Positions 35,957 to 44,295 of a stretch of 64,000 bases of DNA are shown piece after piece. The stretch's first letter is position 1. Each line of letters starts with the position of its first letter. The translations under genes were made by a program, and so were the position numbers. Under the pieces are notes generated by a model. It was not told where the DNA came from, searched no databases, and worked only from the letters and a program-made list of their open reading frames with translations. The DNA lies in contig JAZSBO010000006.1 in the NCBI GenBank assembly GCA_045602425.1, positions 127,456 to 191,455 on the forward strand. The letters run 5' to 3'. Origin of the DNA: RGIG9608 sp045602425 (GTDB taxonomy: Bacteria > Bacteroidota > Bacteroidia > Bacteroidales > Paludibacteraceae).

Positions 35957-36814
35957 TTAAGATTGTGAACCGCCAATAATATCCAACAACTCGTTGGTAA
36001 TAGCCTGTTGACGACTTTTATTGTATTGTATTGTCAATTCTTGCAACAATTCATTCGCATTGTCAGTAGCTACTTGCATAGCAACTGTCCGTGCTGCTTG
36101 CTCTGCTGCATACGAGTCAAGCAATGCTGCATAAATTTTCAATCGCAAAACTTTAGGTAATAATTCTTCTATAATTAAAGTTTTATTAGGTTCAACCAAA
36201 TAATCAGTATGTACTTTGGTTTCTTTTTCAGTATCCAACGACATCGGCAAAAAACATTGATGCAGAAGTTGTTGTGTAGAAGTACTCTTGCAATGTTGAT
36301 AAATCAGTTCAACTTTATCAACTTTTTTCTCAACAAACAAATTCATCAACATATCAGCAAATTCAATCGTTGGAATATATTTAGGAGAATCTATCAAATA
36401 ATTTAAATCCTGAACATTATATCCTGATTTACGACAAAAATCATACACTTTTTTCCCAATAGGAAATAACAAAATATTATCATCACCTAAATCTTTATAG
36501 ATAGTAAGTGTTTTGTCCAAATCTTTTATTACAGTAGAATTAAATGCACCGCAGAGACTTGAATTAGAAGACAATATGATTATAGCAACTCTTTTCAACT
36601 CACGTTGTTCGGCAAAAGATGTTGAGAAATTCTCTTCTGACAAAAGAAAACTTTGCAACATCTCTTCGAGTTTCTGTTGATAAGGAATAAAAGCCTCGCT
36701 ATTTTTCTGAGCCTTTCGTAACTTTGCTGAAGCCACCATCTTCATAGCAGAAGTAATCTTCATTGTTGAATTAACAGAAGAAATACGAGATTTTATTTCT
36801 TTTAAAGATGCCAT
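35957..36814 (-). CDS. atpG: ATP synthase gamma subunit
   Basis: The central rotor shaft of F1. The 285-residue protein has the N-terminal coiled-coil helix SLKEIKSRISSVNSTMKIT and the C-terminal helix with MQVATDNANELLQELTIQYNKSRQQAIT (both split here over the conserved ends), ending ELLDIIGGSQS. Length is normal. Last of the ATP synthase genes, three bases after atpA. Confidence 0.97.
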   Translation of the reverse strand: MASLKEIKSRISSVNSTMKITSAMKMVASAKLRKAQKNSEAFIPYQQKLEEMLQSFLLSEENFSTSFAEQRELKRVAIIILSSNSSLCGAFNSTVIKDLDKTLTIYKDLGDDNILLFPIGKKVYDFCRKSGYNVQDLNYLIDSPKYIPTIEFADMLMNLFVEKKVDKVELIYQHCKSTSTQQLLHQCFLPMSLDTEKETKVHTDYLVEPNKTLIIEELLPKVLRLKIYAALLDSYAAEQAARTVAMQVATDNANELLQELTIQYNKSRQQAITNELLDIIGGSQS

Positions 36815-36817
36815 TTA

Positions 36818-38407
36818 TCAATTATTTTTAAATTGTTTGGTAATGATCTCCGCTTCAGTTTTTATAATCTGACAAACATTGTCATTGATAATTCCACTAC
36901 GTAATACATCGAGTACATCTGTTTGATGTTTCAATTCCAACACTTTGATTAACTCTTTTTCAAATAAAGCAACCTTATCGAGAGAAATATCTGCCAATAA
37001 TCCATTCGTTCCACAATAAAGTACCGCAATCTGCTTTTCGACAGGCATCGGAGAATACACAGGTTGCACCAACAGACGAGTATTCTTTTGCCCTTTATCA
37101 ATAGTCATAGCAGTTACGGCATCCATATCACTTCCAAATTTCGAAAATGCTTCCAATTCACGATACTGAGCTTGATCTATTTTCAAAGTTCCTGCAACCT
37201 TTTTCATAGCTTTTATTTGTGCATTTCCACCAACACGTGACACAGAGATACCAACATTAATAGCAGGTCTATTCCCTTGATTAAAAAGATCCGTATCCAA
37301 GAAAATCTGTCCATCAGTAATTGAAATCACATTCGTAGGAATATATGCAGAAACATCACCCGCTTGAGTTTCAATAATAGGTAAAGCTGTGAGCGAACCA
37401 CCACCTTTTACTTTCCCTTTTAACGAATCGGGTAAATCATTCATCTGTTCAGCCACCTCTTGTTGAGTAATAATCTTTGCAGCACGTTCCAATAAACGAG
37501 AATGCAAATAAAATATATCACCTGGATATGCCTCACGACCCGAAGGACGACGAAGAATCAACGATACTTCTCGATAAGCAACAGCTTGTTTCGATAAATC
37601 ATCGTACACAACTAATGCATGACGACCTGTATCTCGGAAATACTCACCAATAGCAGCTCCTGCAAATGGAGCAAAATATTGCATTGCAGCAGAATCCGCA
37701 GCAGTTGCCGAAACCACTACGGTATAATCCATAGCTCCTTTTTCTTTCAGTGTATTTACAAGCGATGCAACAGTAGAGCCTTTCTGCCCTATTGCTACAT
37801 AAATACAATAAACAGGACTGCCTGCTTCATAAGCAGAACGCTGATTTATAATTGTATCAATAGCAATACTAGTTTTCCCTGTTTGGCGATCACCAATAAT
37901 CAACTCACGCTGTCCACGCCCAATTGGAATCATTGCATCAACGGCTTTCAAGCCTGTTTGTAAAGGTTCATTTACAGGTTGTCGATAGATTACTCCCGGA
38001 GCTTTTCGCTCAAGTGGCATCTCTACTAATTCGCCACTTATTGGATCGCCCGTATCTAAAGGATTACCTAGAGGATCTATTACTCTGCCCAACATTCCTT
38101 CTCCAACACGAATAGAAGCAATACGATGGGTTCGTTTTACAACAAAACCCTCTTTTATTTTCTCACTATTACCCAAAAGTACAGCACCAACATTGTCCTC
38201 TTCCAAGTTCATCACAATGGCATTCATTCCATTTTCAAATACCAAGAGCTCATTCGACTCCGCATTTTTCAGACCATAGATACGAACAACCCCATCGCTC
38301 ACTTGAAGTACAGTACCAATCTCCTCAAACTGAACATCGAGATTAAGTCCAGCTAACTGCTGACGCAAAACATCTGAAACTTCACTTACTTTTATTTTTT
38401 CAGCCAT
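36818..38407 (-). CDS. atpA: ATP synthase alpha subunit
   Basis: Non-catalytic nucleotide-binding subunit of the F1 hexamer. The 529-residue chain shows the P-loop GDRQTGKTS, the VYCIYVAIGQK strand and the signature PAINVGISVSRVGG. Length is slightly above the E. coli protein because of small loops near 190-205. Separated by 37 bases from atpH and followed closely by atpG. Confidence 0.98.
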   Translation of the reverse strand: MAEKIKVSEVSDVLRQQLAGLNLDVQFEEIGTVLQVSDGVVRIYGLKNAESNELLVFENGMNAIVMNLEEDNVGAVLLGNSEKIKEGFVVKRTHRIASIRVGEGMLGRVIDPLGNPLDTGDPISGELVEMPLERKAPGVIYRQPVNEPLQTGLKAVDAMIPIGRGQRELIIGDRQTGKTSIAIDTIINQRSAYEAGSPVYCIYVAIGQKGSTVASLVNTLKEKGAMDYTVVVSATAADSAAMQYFAPFAGAAIGEYFRDTGRHALVVYDDLSKQAVAYREVSLILRRPSGREAYPGDIFYLHSRLLERAAKIITQQEVAEQMNDLPDSLKGKVKGGGSLTALPIIETQAGDVSAYIPTNVISITDGQIFLDTDLFNQGNRPAINVGISVSRVGGNAQIKAMKKVAGTLKIDQAQYRELEAFSKFGSDMDAVTAMTIDKGQKNTRLLVQPVYSPMPVEKQIAVLYCGTNGLLADISLDKVALFEKELIKVLELKHQTDVLDVLRSGIINDNVCQIIKTEAEIITKQFKNN

Positions 38408-38444
38408 ATTTCTCTTATTTTCTAACTGCTATCACTTTTTACTG

Positions 38445-38981
38445 CTATCTTATAAGATTTTTTCTTATTTTAGAAAGTTGACCAACAACCGATGCATCAA
38501 GTCTTTCTTCTTCAATATCAAGAATAAAACCGCCCAAAATATTAGCATCAACCACTGTTTTTAGTTCGACCTCTTGTTTCGAATATTTTTCCAAAAACAA
38601 ACGAATAGAATCTTCTGTCTTTCTATCTAAAGCAACGGCTGTTACTAATCGGCCCATACAAATTTTAAAGTCTTTTCGATAAATTTCACAAAAAGTCAAT
38701 GCTATCCGCTGTAAAAAATCTTCTCGTCGATTTTTCAAAAGTAAATCAATAAAAAGACTAAATAATGTATTCGAAACATTGCCAGAGGCAATCTTTATCA
38801 ACTCTTTTTTCTGCGAAACAGACAACGTAGGATTATTCAACACTGATTGCAACTTATCGTGTTGAGAAAAACTATCCACCAATGTTGACATTAGTTTATA
38901 GATATTCTCACTCTCATTTTGTTCTTCAGAACAACTCAAAAGTGCTTTTGCATAACGAGTTACAATCAATCCTGAATTCAT
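38445..38981 (-). CDS. atpH: ATP synthase delta subunit
   Basis: The peripheral stalk connector (OSCP) that joins subunit b to the top of F1. The 178-residue protein has the N-terminal six-helix domain starting NSGLIVTRYAKALL and the C-terminal signature VDANILGGFILDIEEERLDAS. It starts one base after the atpF stop. Sequence is typical for this fast-evolving subunit. Confidence 0.95.
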   Translation of the reverse strand: MNSGLIVTRYAKALLSCSEEQNESENIYKLMSTLVDSFSQHDKLQSVLNNPTLSVSQKKELIKIASGNVSNTLFSLFIDLLLKNRREDFLQRIALTFCEIYRKDFKICMGRLVTAVALDRKTEDSIRLFLEKYSKQEVELKTVVDANILGGFILDIEEERLDASVVGQLSKIRKNLIR

Positions 38982-38982
38982 A

Positions 38983-39477
38983 TCAATTCCATGTTATTTC
39001 GTTTAAGAGTTTGTCTATCATTTCAGATTGACGTTTGTTACTTTGCAAATTTGCACGAAGAATTTTTTCAGCAATATCTACAGAAAGATCCGCAATCTGA
39101 TTTTTCATCTCATTCAAACTTTTTTCTTTCTCAATTTGAATTTGACGCTTCGCATTTTCTATTATTTTCTGCGACTCAACAACAGCATTTTCCTTTGCTT
39201 CTTGTATTATCTGATTACGAAGTTCAGACGCCTCATTCAAAATTTTCATTTGTTCTTGCTGAGCTTGTGCCAAAATTGCTGCTGTTTCTATTTTTATATT
39301 TTCCAGTTGCTTATTAGCTTCTTCAGCTGCTTTTACAGAATCATTGATAAAATTGCTTCGTTTTTCAACCATTCCAGTAATAACTGGCCAACCAAACTTT
39401 GCCAATATAAAAAACACAATTCCGAATGCCAACAGCATCCAAAACACCAATCCAGTTTCTGGCATTAGCAATGACAT
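38983..39477 (-). CDS. atpF: ATP synthase b subunit
   Basis: Peripheral stalk subunit: one N-terminal membrane helix (about 10-28, LVFWMLLAFGIVFFILAKFG) and a long charged coiled coil with many Glu, Lys and Gln residues, which dimerises and reaches up to F1. The 164-residue length fits the family. It lies between atpE and atpH. Confidence 0.96.
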   Translation of the reverse strand: MSLLMPETGLVFWMLLAFGIVFFILAKFGWPVITGMVEKRSNFINDSVKAAEEANKQLENIKIETAAILAQAQQEQMKILNEASELRNQIIQEAKENAVVESQKIIENAKRQIQIEKEKSLNEMKNQIADLSVDIAEKILRANLQSNKRQSEMIDKLLNEITWN

Positions 39478-39489
39478 AAACTCTAATTT

Positions 39490-39714
39490 TTATAATGCCA
39501 TCAAACAAACTACAACAGCAAACAAAGCAACACCTTCAATCAAAGCTGCCACGATAATCATCGTAGTACGAATATCACCAGCCGATTCAGGTTGACGTGC
39601 AATAGCTTCCATTGCACTTGAACCGATTTTACCAATTCCTAATGCGGCTCCTATTACTGCCAAACCTGCTCCCAATGCTGCACCAAAAGATGCTCCTAAT
39701 AATTCTAATAACAT
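39490..39714 (-). CDS. atpE: ATP synthase c subunit
   Basis: Rotor ring subunit, 74 residues forming two helices joined by the polar loop ARQPE (39-43). The ion-binding carboxylate is Glu60 in AALIEGVALF. Sodium-type rings carry Gln at the helix-1 site and Ser/Thr next to the Glu; here the helix-1 position is Ile28 or a neighbouring residue and Gly61 follows, so proton coupling is more likely. Ring size cannot be told. Confidence 0.96.
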   Translation of the reverse strand: MLLELLGASFGAALGAGLAVIGAALGIGKIGSSAMEAIARQPESAGDIRTTMIIVAALIEGVALFAVVVCLMAL

Positions 39715-39750
39715 AATTTTTATTTTTTAAAGGTTAATAATATTTTAATA

Positions 39751-40800
39751 TCAACTATGATGTTCAACTTTTGACAAGCCAATGAATACAGACGAAAGCA
39801 TTGTAAACACATAAGCTTGAATATATGCTACTAACAGCTCTAAACAATCCATAAAAATAGTAAAAAACACCGATACAAAAGTCATCCCTGCACATACGGC
39901 AGCACCCATTGATGCAGTAATAAATACTAAACATGTTAATCCCAAAACGATCGAATGTCCTGCCATTATATTGGCAAACAAACGAATCATCAAAGCAAAT
40001 GGTTTTGTAAATATTCCAAACAATTCAATAATCGGCATTAATGGAATCGCTTTCATCCAAATAGGTACGTCTGGCCAAAGTATTTCTTTCCAATACTCTT
40101 TTGTCCCGAAAATATTTACTGTAAAAAATGTGCATAAAGCAAGTACCAATGTCACAGCTATATTTCCTGTAGTATTTGCTCCTCCCGGGAAAATAGGAAT
40201 TAACCCCATTAGGTTATTAAAGAATATAAAAAAGAATGCTGTCAAAAGATATGGAGAATATTTCTGATAATCTTTTCCTATACAAGGTTTTATCAGATCA
40301 TCTTGAATGCTCATTATCAACATTTCCAACGCCCCACGGAAACCTTTCGGAGCTTCCAGCGGTTTCTTTTTATACCAACGTGTAACCCAAAGTATAATAA
40401 CAGCTAAAAGAATACTATTTATAATAATTGCCACAGCATTTTTTGTTAACGAAAAATCCCATGGACGGACTTCTTCTCCACTATCATTCAACTCAACAAT
40501 TTTTCCTGCATACTTGCCATCTTTTCTACCAAACTGATAACCGCAATAAGAATTGTGATGATGCAATTGTGATGACATAAATATTTTAAAACCATTTTTT
40601 TCGCCACAAACAATTATCGGAAGCGGAATCGTAATATGCTTATCTCCAATTGTTGTAATATGCCATTCATAAGCATCGGAAATATGATCAAAAATAATGC
40701 TCTTAACATCCACTTTTTGTACAGAATCGTTGCTTTCTGCTAAAATTATTGGAGAAAAACAAAAAAACAATAGTAATATAATAAAGAATTTTTTATTCAT
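39751..40800 (-). CDS. atpB: ATP synthase a subunit with secreted N-terminal extension
   Basis: Membrane stator that conducts ions past the c ring. The C-terminal two thirds carry the usual helices with MIRLFANIMAGH, whose Arg faces the ring's glutamate. The 349-residue chain is about 80-110 residues longer than in E. coli because of a signal-peptide-like start (MNKKFFIILLLFFCFSPI) and a periplasmic segment (about 22-115) with a histidine cluster LHHHNSYCG. This extension is usual in Bacteroidota. It overlaps the preceding AtpI-like gene by eight bases. Confidence 0.95.
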   Translation of the reverse strand: MNKKFFIILLLFFCFSPIILAESNDSVQKVDVKSIIFDHISDAYEWHITTIGDKHITIPLPIIVCGEKNGFKIFMSSQLHHHNSYCGYQFGRKDGKYAGKIVELNDSGEEVRPWDFSLTKNAVAIIINSILLAVIILWVTRWYKKKPLEAPKGFRGALEMLIMSIQDDLIKPCIGKDYQKYSPYLLTAFFFIFFNNLMGLIPIFPGGANTTGNIAVTLVLALCTFFTVNIFGTKEYWKEILWPDVPIWMKAIPLMPIIELFGIFTKPFALMIRLFANIMAGHSIVLGLTCLVFITASMGAAVCAGMTFVSVFFTIFMDCLELLVAYIQAYVFTMLSSVFIGLSKVEHHS

Positions 40801-41167
40801 TCTTTTTCATCATTTTTGAAAAACCTATAGTCTCTAATATCAGACTCATACAATACAATACGAGGAAAACCACCGAAAAACTTATATTATTTTCACCTAT
40901 CAGTTTCAGATACAAAACCAAGACTATAATAGACACAAAAAATTTTATAATTTTAATCAGTAGAAATATATTCATTTTTTTTGCACCACTCTCTTTCTCA
41001 AATCCTTTTAACAGCAAAAATTCTCCAAGAAAAAAGACGATAAAATATATAGGTAAAATCCACATGTATTTGAAATAATATTGGGGGAAAGCAAAGCAAA
41101 ACAATACACTAAACAAGGTACTGCAACATAAAAGAGCTAAAATTCCTGCAAAAAAGACTTTGTTCAT
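40793..41167 (-). CDS. Small membrane protein at the AtpI position
   Basis: A 124-residue protein with four predicted membrane helices (about 3-25, 31-51, 66-84, 93-111) and a basic C terminus. It lies between atpC and atpB where other bacteria place atpI or atpQ, and could help c-ring assembly, but the sequence is not recognisably AtpI. The start at 41167 is two bases after the atpC stop; the longer frame from 41191 would begin inside atpC. Function is inferred only from position. Confidence 0.78.
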   Translation of the reverse strand: MNKVFFAGILALLCCSTLFSVLFCFAFPQYYFKYMWILPIYFIVFFLGEFLLLKGFEKESGAKKMNIFLLIKIIKFFVSIIVLVLYLKLIGENNISFSVVFLVLYCMSLILETIGFSKMMKKNE

Positions 41168-41169
41168 TA

Positions 41170-41415
41170 CTACCGTATTTTTTCTATACAAATGGTTATC
41201 AAATTATTGTCAACTTCAACAAAACCACCATCTACATAGATCTGACATTCTTCTCCGTCTTCTAACACATAGGATATAAATCCTTTTGTTAGAGAAGAAA
41301 TAATGGGAGCATGATTATTCAATATAGTGAATGCACTATATGTACCAGGAACTGAAACTGCAGTTACATCTCCTTTAAAAATTAATCCTTCTGGTGATAT
41401 TATTTCTAATCTCAT
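41170..41415 (-). CDS. atpC: ATP synthase epsilon subunit
   Basis: Rotor-associated regulatory subunit. At 81 residues it contains only the N-terminal beta-sandwich (MRLEIISPEGLIFKGDV ... FVEVDNNLITICIE) and lacks the C-terminal inhibitory helical hairpin found in E. coli. This short form is normal in Bacteroidota and implies that epsilon-hairpin inhibition does not operate. Six bases after atpD. Confidence 0.95.
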   Translation of the reverse strand: MRLEIISPEGLIFKGDVTAVSVPGTYSAFTILNNHAPIISSLTKGFISYVLEDGEECQIYVDGGFVEVDNNLITICIEKIR

Positions 41416-41421
41416 TTCAAA

Positions 41422-42924
41422 CTACACTCGTACTGCTTCAAGCAACTTTTTACCTTTTTCAATTGCCTCTTCTATTGTCCCGACATTAAGAAATGCCATT
41501 TCTGGATACTCATCAACTTCACCATCTAAAATCATTTTAAAGCCTTTAATCGTATCTTCAATAGCAACCATCACACCAGGGACTCCTGTAAATTGTTCTG
41601 CTACTGTAAACGGCTGAGATAAGAATCGTTGCACCTTTCTTGCTCTATTCACAGTCATTCTATCCTCTTCTGACAATTCCTCCATTCCTAATATCGAAAT
41701 AATGTCCTGAAGTTCTTTATTTCGTTGCAGAATTTGTTTTACTCGTTGAGCTGTATTATAATGTTCTTCACCAACAATCTGAGGGTCAAGAATCCTTGAC
41801 GTAGAGTCCAAAGGATCAACAGCAGGATAAATGCCCAACTCCGAAATTTTTCGACTCAACACAGTTGTTGCATCCAAGTGAGTAAACGTTGTTGCTGGAG
41901 CAGGGTCTGTCAAGTCATCAGCAGGGACATAAACTGCTTGTACAGATGTAATAGACCCCTTCTTTGTAGAAGTAATACGTTCTTGCATCAAGCCCATCTC
42001 TGTTGCCAAAGTAGGTTGATAACCTACTGCAGAAGGCATTCGTCCTAACAACGCAGAAACTTCAGAACCAGCTTGTGTAAAACGGAATATATTGTCAATA
42101 AAAAACAATATATCATGCCCACTATCGCTATCTCTAAACGATTCAGCAATAGTCAATCCCGACAATGCTACTGACGAACGAGCTCCCGGAGGTTCATTCA
42201 TTTGCCCAAAAATAAGCGATACTTGCGACTTTTCTAATTCTTTATAATCAACCTTTGACAAATCCCAATTGCCTTCCTCCATGCTTTTTTTAAAATCTTC
42301 GCCATAACGAATAATACCAGACTCTATCATTTCGCGAAGTAAATCATTTCCTTCTCTTGTTCGCTCACCTACACCAGCAAAAACAGAGAACCCATTATGA
42401 CCTTTAGCGATATTATTGATAAGTTCTTGTATCAAAACGGTTTTCCCAACACCAGCACCACCAAAAAGTCCAATTTTTCCACCTTTCGAATATGGCTCCA
42501 ACAAATCAATAACTTTTATTCCAGTAAACAGAATCTCCTTTTTTGTAGAAAGTTCATCAAACTTTGGAGGTTCACGATGAATCGGGTAAGTTTCTTCGTA
42601 TGATAAATCATTCATACCATCAATTGCTTCTCCAACAACATTCAACAAACGACCTTTTATCTGTTGTCCAATAGGCATCGCAATTGGTTTCCCCATCGGT
42701 ATCACTTCGAGTCCCCTACGCAATCCATCTGTAGAATCCATTGCAACTGTACGAACAGTGTTCTCTCCAACATGCTGTTGTATTTCTAAAATCAATTTTT
42801 TACCATTAGGTCGAACAACTTCTAACGCATCATGAATTGAAGGGAGTTGCATTGATTCATTTTCAAGATGAAAAGCAACATCAACTACAGGACCTACTAC
42901 TTGCGATATATATCCTTTAAACAT
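41422..42924 (-). CDS. atpD: ATP synthase beta subunit
   Basis: Catalytic subunit of F1. The 500-residue protein shows the P-loop GGAGVGKTVLIQELI (about 153-167), catalytic GVGERTREG, Walker B ILFFIDNIFRF and the signature PAVDPLDSTS. It is first in the operon, preceded by a TATATTTG box, and the order atpD-C-I-B-E-F-H-A-G is the Bacteroidota arrangement. Confidence 0.98.
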   Translation of the reverse strand: MFKGYISQVVGPVVDVAFHLENESMQLPSIHDALEVVRPNGKKLILEIQQHVGENTVRTVAMDSTDGLRRGLEVIPMGKPIAMPIGQQIKGRLLNVVGEAIDGMNDLSYEETYPIHREPPKFDELSTKKEILFTGIKVIDLLEPYSKGGKIGLFGGAGVGKTVLIQELINNIAKGHNGFSVFAGVGERTREGNDLLREMIESGIIRYGEDFKKSMEEGNWDLSKVDYKELEKSQVSLIFGQMNEPPGARSSVALSGLTIAESFRDSDSGHDILFFIDNIFRFTQAGSEVSALLGRMPSAVGYQPTLATEMGLMQERITSTKKGSITSVQAVYVPADDLTDPAPATTFTHLDATTVLSRKISELGIYPAVDPLDSTSRILDPQIVGEEHYNTAQRVKQILQRNKELQDIISILGMEELSEEDRMTVNRARKVQRFLSQPFTVAEQFTGVPGVMVAIEDTIKGFKMILDGEVDEYPEMAFLNVGTIEEAIEKGKKLLEAVRV

Positions 42925-42952
42925 ATTCTACTTTTTTCATTTAACTATTTTG

Positions 42953-42960
42953 CAAATATA
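42953..42960 (-). promoter_or_regulatory. Putative -7 box for the atp operon
   Basis: TATATTTG on the minus strand, 28 bases before the atpD ATG and directly after the terminator of the upstream operon. The -33 element is not evident. Confidence 0.55.
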
Positions 42961-42961
42961 C

Positions 42962-42989
42962 TAAAATAAAAAATGCCTTTCTTGAAGGC
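42962..42989 (-). terminator. Terminator of the ahcY-ychF-pagL-like operon
   Basis: GCCTT, loop CAAGA, AAGGC on the minus strand followed by six T, A and four T. The stem is only five base pairs (42975-42989), but the T tail and position between two operons support it. Confidence 0.6.
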
Positions 42990-43033
42990 TTAACATTTTT
43001 TATACAACAAAATCAATTATGGAAAGAATCCTA

Positions 43034-44290
43034 TTACTGGAGAGTTGCATAAGAATTTCGTCTATTTTTAAAATGAAAAGTATAACCAAAGCCTATATCA
43101 AAAAACTCTGCTTTCTGCAAATGAGTTTTCAAAGATGCACTTACAAAAAAATTATCTACTATTCTACATTTTAACAACAAACGAAAATAATTCCATCCAT
43201 CTTCCTTCTCTATGTTATATGTATAAAAAAGCGGACGTTGAGGTTTCCCTTTTTTCTCATATTTTGGGTTAGTCCCCAATTTATAGGCATTCCGAATTGG
43301 ATCATAAACATAAAAGCCCCAATGAATGCCTGCTGTAATTCGCCCTATCTCAAATTCGTTTGCTAACGAAAGTCCTACCCTGAATTTATTTTTTACATCA
43401 TTTTCAGCAATAGAATAACGTCCATATTTTGTATAATAATTACCGCCACTCTCTCCTTGATTCACAAAAACACCATCGTAGAAAGCATCTACCGATACCC
43501 CTATTTTATAAAAATTAGCTAAAGTTTTATAAAACGATAATCGAACAGATGCCACTCCATAAAACTTTTTATCTTTATAATACAACTGTCGTGCTCCACC
43601 TCCCATTGCCAACTCAAGTTGCACATCTTTTTCTTTATCCTTCACATAGTCATTCCAAGGAAACATATATTCACGCCAATTTGGTCTATATGCAACCCCG
43701 ACAAAGCCGTTAATAATATTCAATCCCGAATTCGGTTGAATAAAACTTCCATTACTAATATGATTCAACATTAAATCAGAAGTTACCATAAACCCCTTTT
43801 TTATTGGGAAATCAAAAGAAAAACCTATCGGCAAAAAAACATTCAAATGAGAGCCAATAGCAGCATTTGCTGTTGGAGCATTAACTCCATTTTCAGTATC
43901 ACAATGATACCAAGTTTTAGTTAAAACAGCTAAACCTGCACCTACTTTAAAATTAAACAAAAAATGTTCGTGACGCACTATTGGAACTAACAAATAGGGA
44001 TAAGCTGCAAATGCTTGCCCAAAAATTTTTGGATTGCCCAAATCCATACCAAGAAGTCCAACTCCTATAATCGGATAATTCCAATACTTTTCCCAATTAT
44101 ATTTTCCCTGCGGGAGAAATTCTACTGCAAACTCTAATCCCAAAACAGGTCCTTTTACCGTATTTTCTAAATGTTTGGTATGCTTTAAAATACCACCACC
44201 TATTATTTTGGCTTTTACATCATAATAAGGCATATAAGCTTTCGTACCTAACGAAAACAACAGAAACGATATAAGAAGAATTTTTTTCAA
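43034..44290 (-). CDS. PagL-like lipid A deacylase / acyloxyacyl hydrolase family barrel
   Basis: An exported 418-residue outer-membrane protein (signal MKKILLISFLLFSLGTKA). Residues about 174-191 read MLNHISNGSFIQPNSGLN, which resembles the PagL active site where His and Ser (here His177 and Ser179) remove the 3-O-acyl chain of lipid A. PagL is about 170 residues; the extra 200 residues form a second set of barrel strands ending LKTHLQKAEFFDIGFGYTF. Long relatives annotated as acyloxyacyl hydrolase are known in Bacteroidota. Activity is inferred from the motif. It starts five bases after ychF. Confidence 0.75.
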   Translation of the reverse strand: MKKILLISFLLFSLGTKAYMPYYDVKAKIIGGGILKHTKHLENTVKGPVLGLEFAVEFLPQGKYNWEKYWNYPIIGVGLLGMDLGNPKIFGQAFAAYPYLLVPIVRHEHFLFNFKVGAGLAVLTKTWYHCDTENGVNAPTANAAIGSHLNVFLPIGFSFDFPIKKGFMVTSDLMLNHISNGSFIQPNSGLNIINGFVGVAYRPNWREYMFPWNDYVKDKEKDVQLELAMGGGARQLYYKDKKFYGVASVRLSFYKTLANFYKIGVSVDAFYDGVFVNQGESGGNYYTKYGRYSIAENDVKNKFRVGLSLANEFEIGRITAGIHWGFYVYDPIRNAYKLGTNPKYEKKGKPQRPLFYTYNIEKEDGWNYFRLLLKCRIVDNFFVSASLKTHLQKAEFFDIGFGYTFHFKNRRNSYATLQ

Positions 44291-44295
44291 TACAA

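Noticed and set aside
39028..39468. 146-residue open frame opposite atpF
   Set aside because: Antisense shadow of a conserved coiled-coil gene, Phe/Leu-rich, without start signals. The same holds for 23838-24269 opposite the glycosyltransferase.
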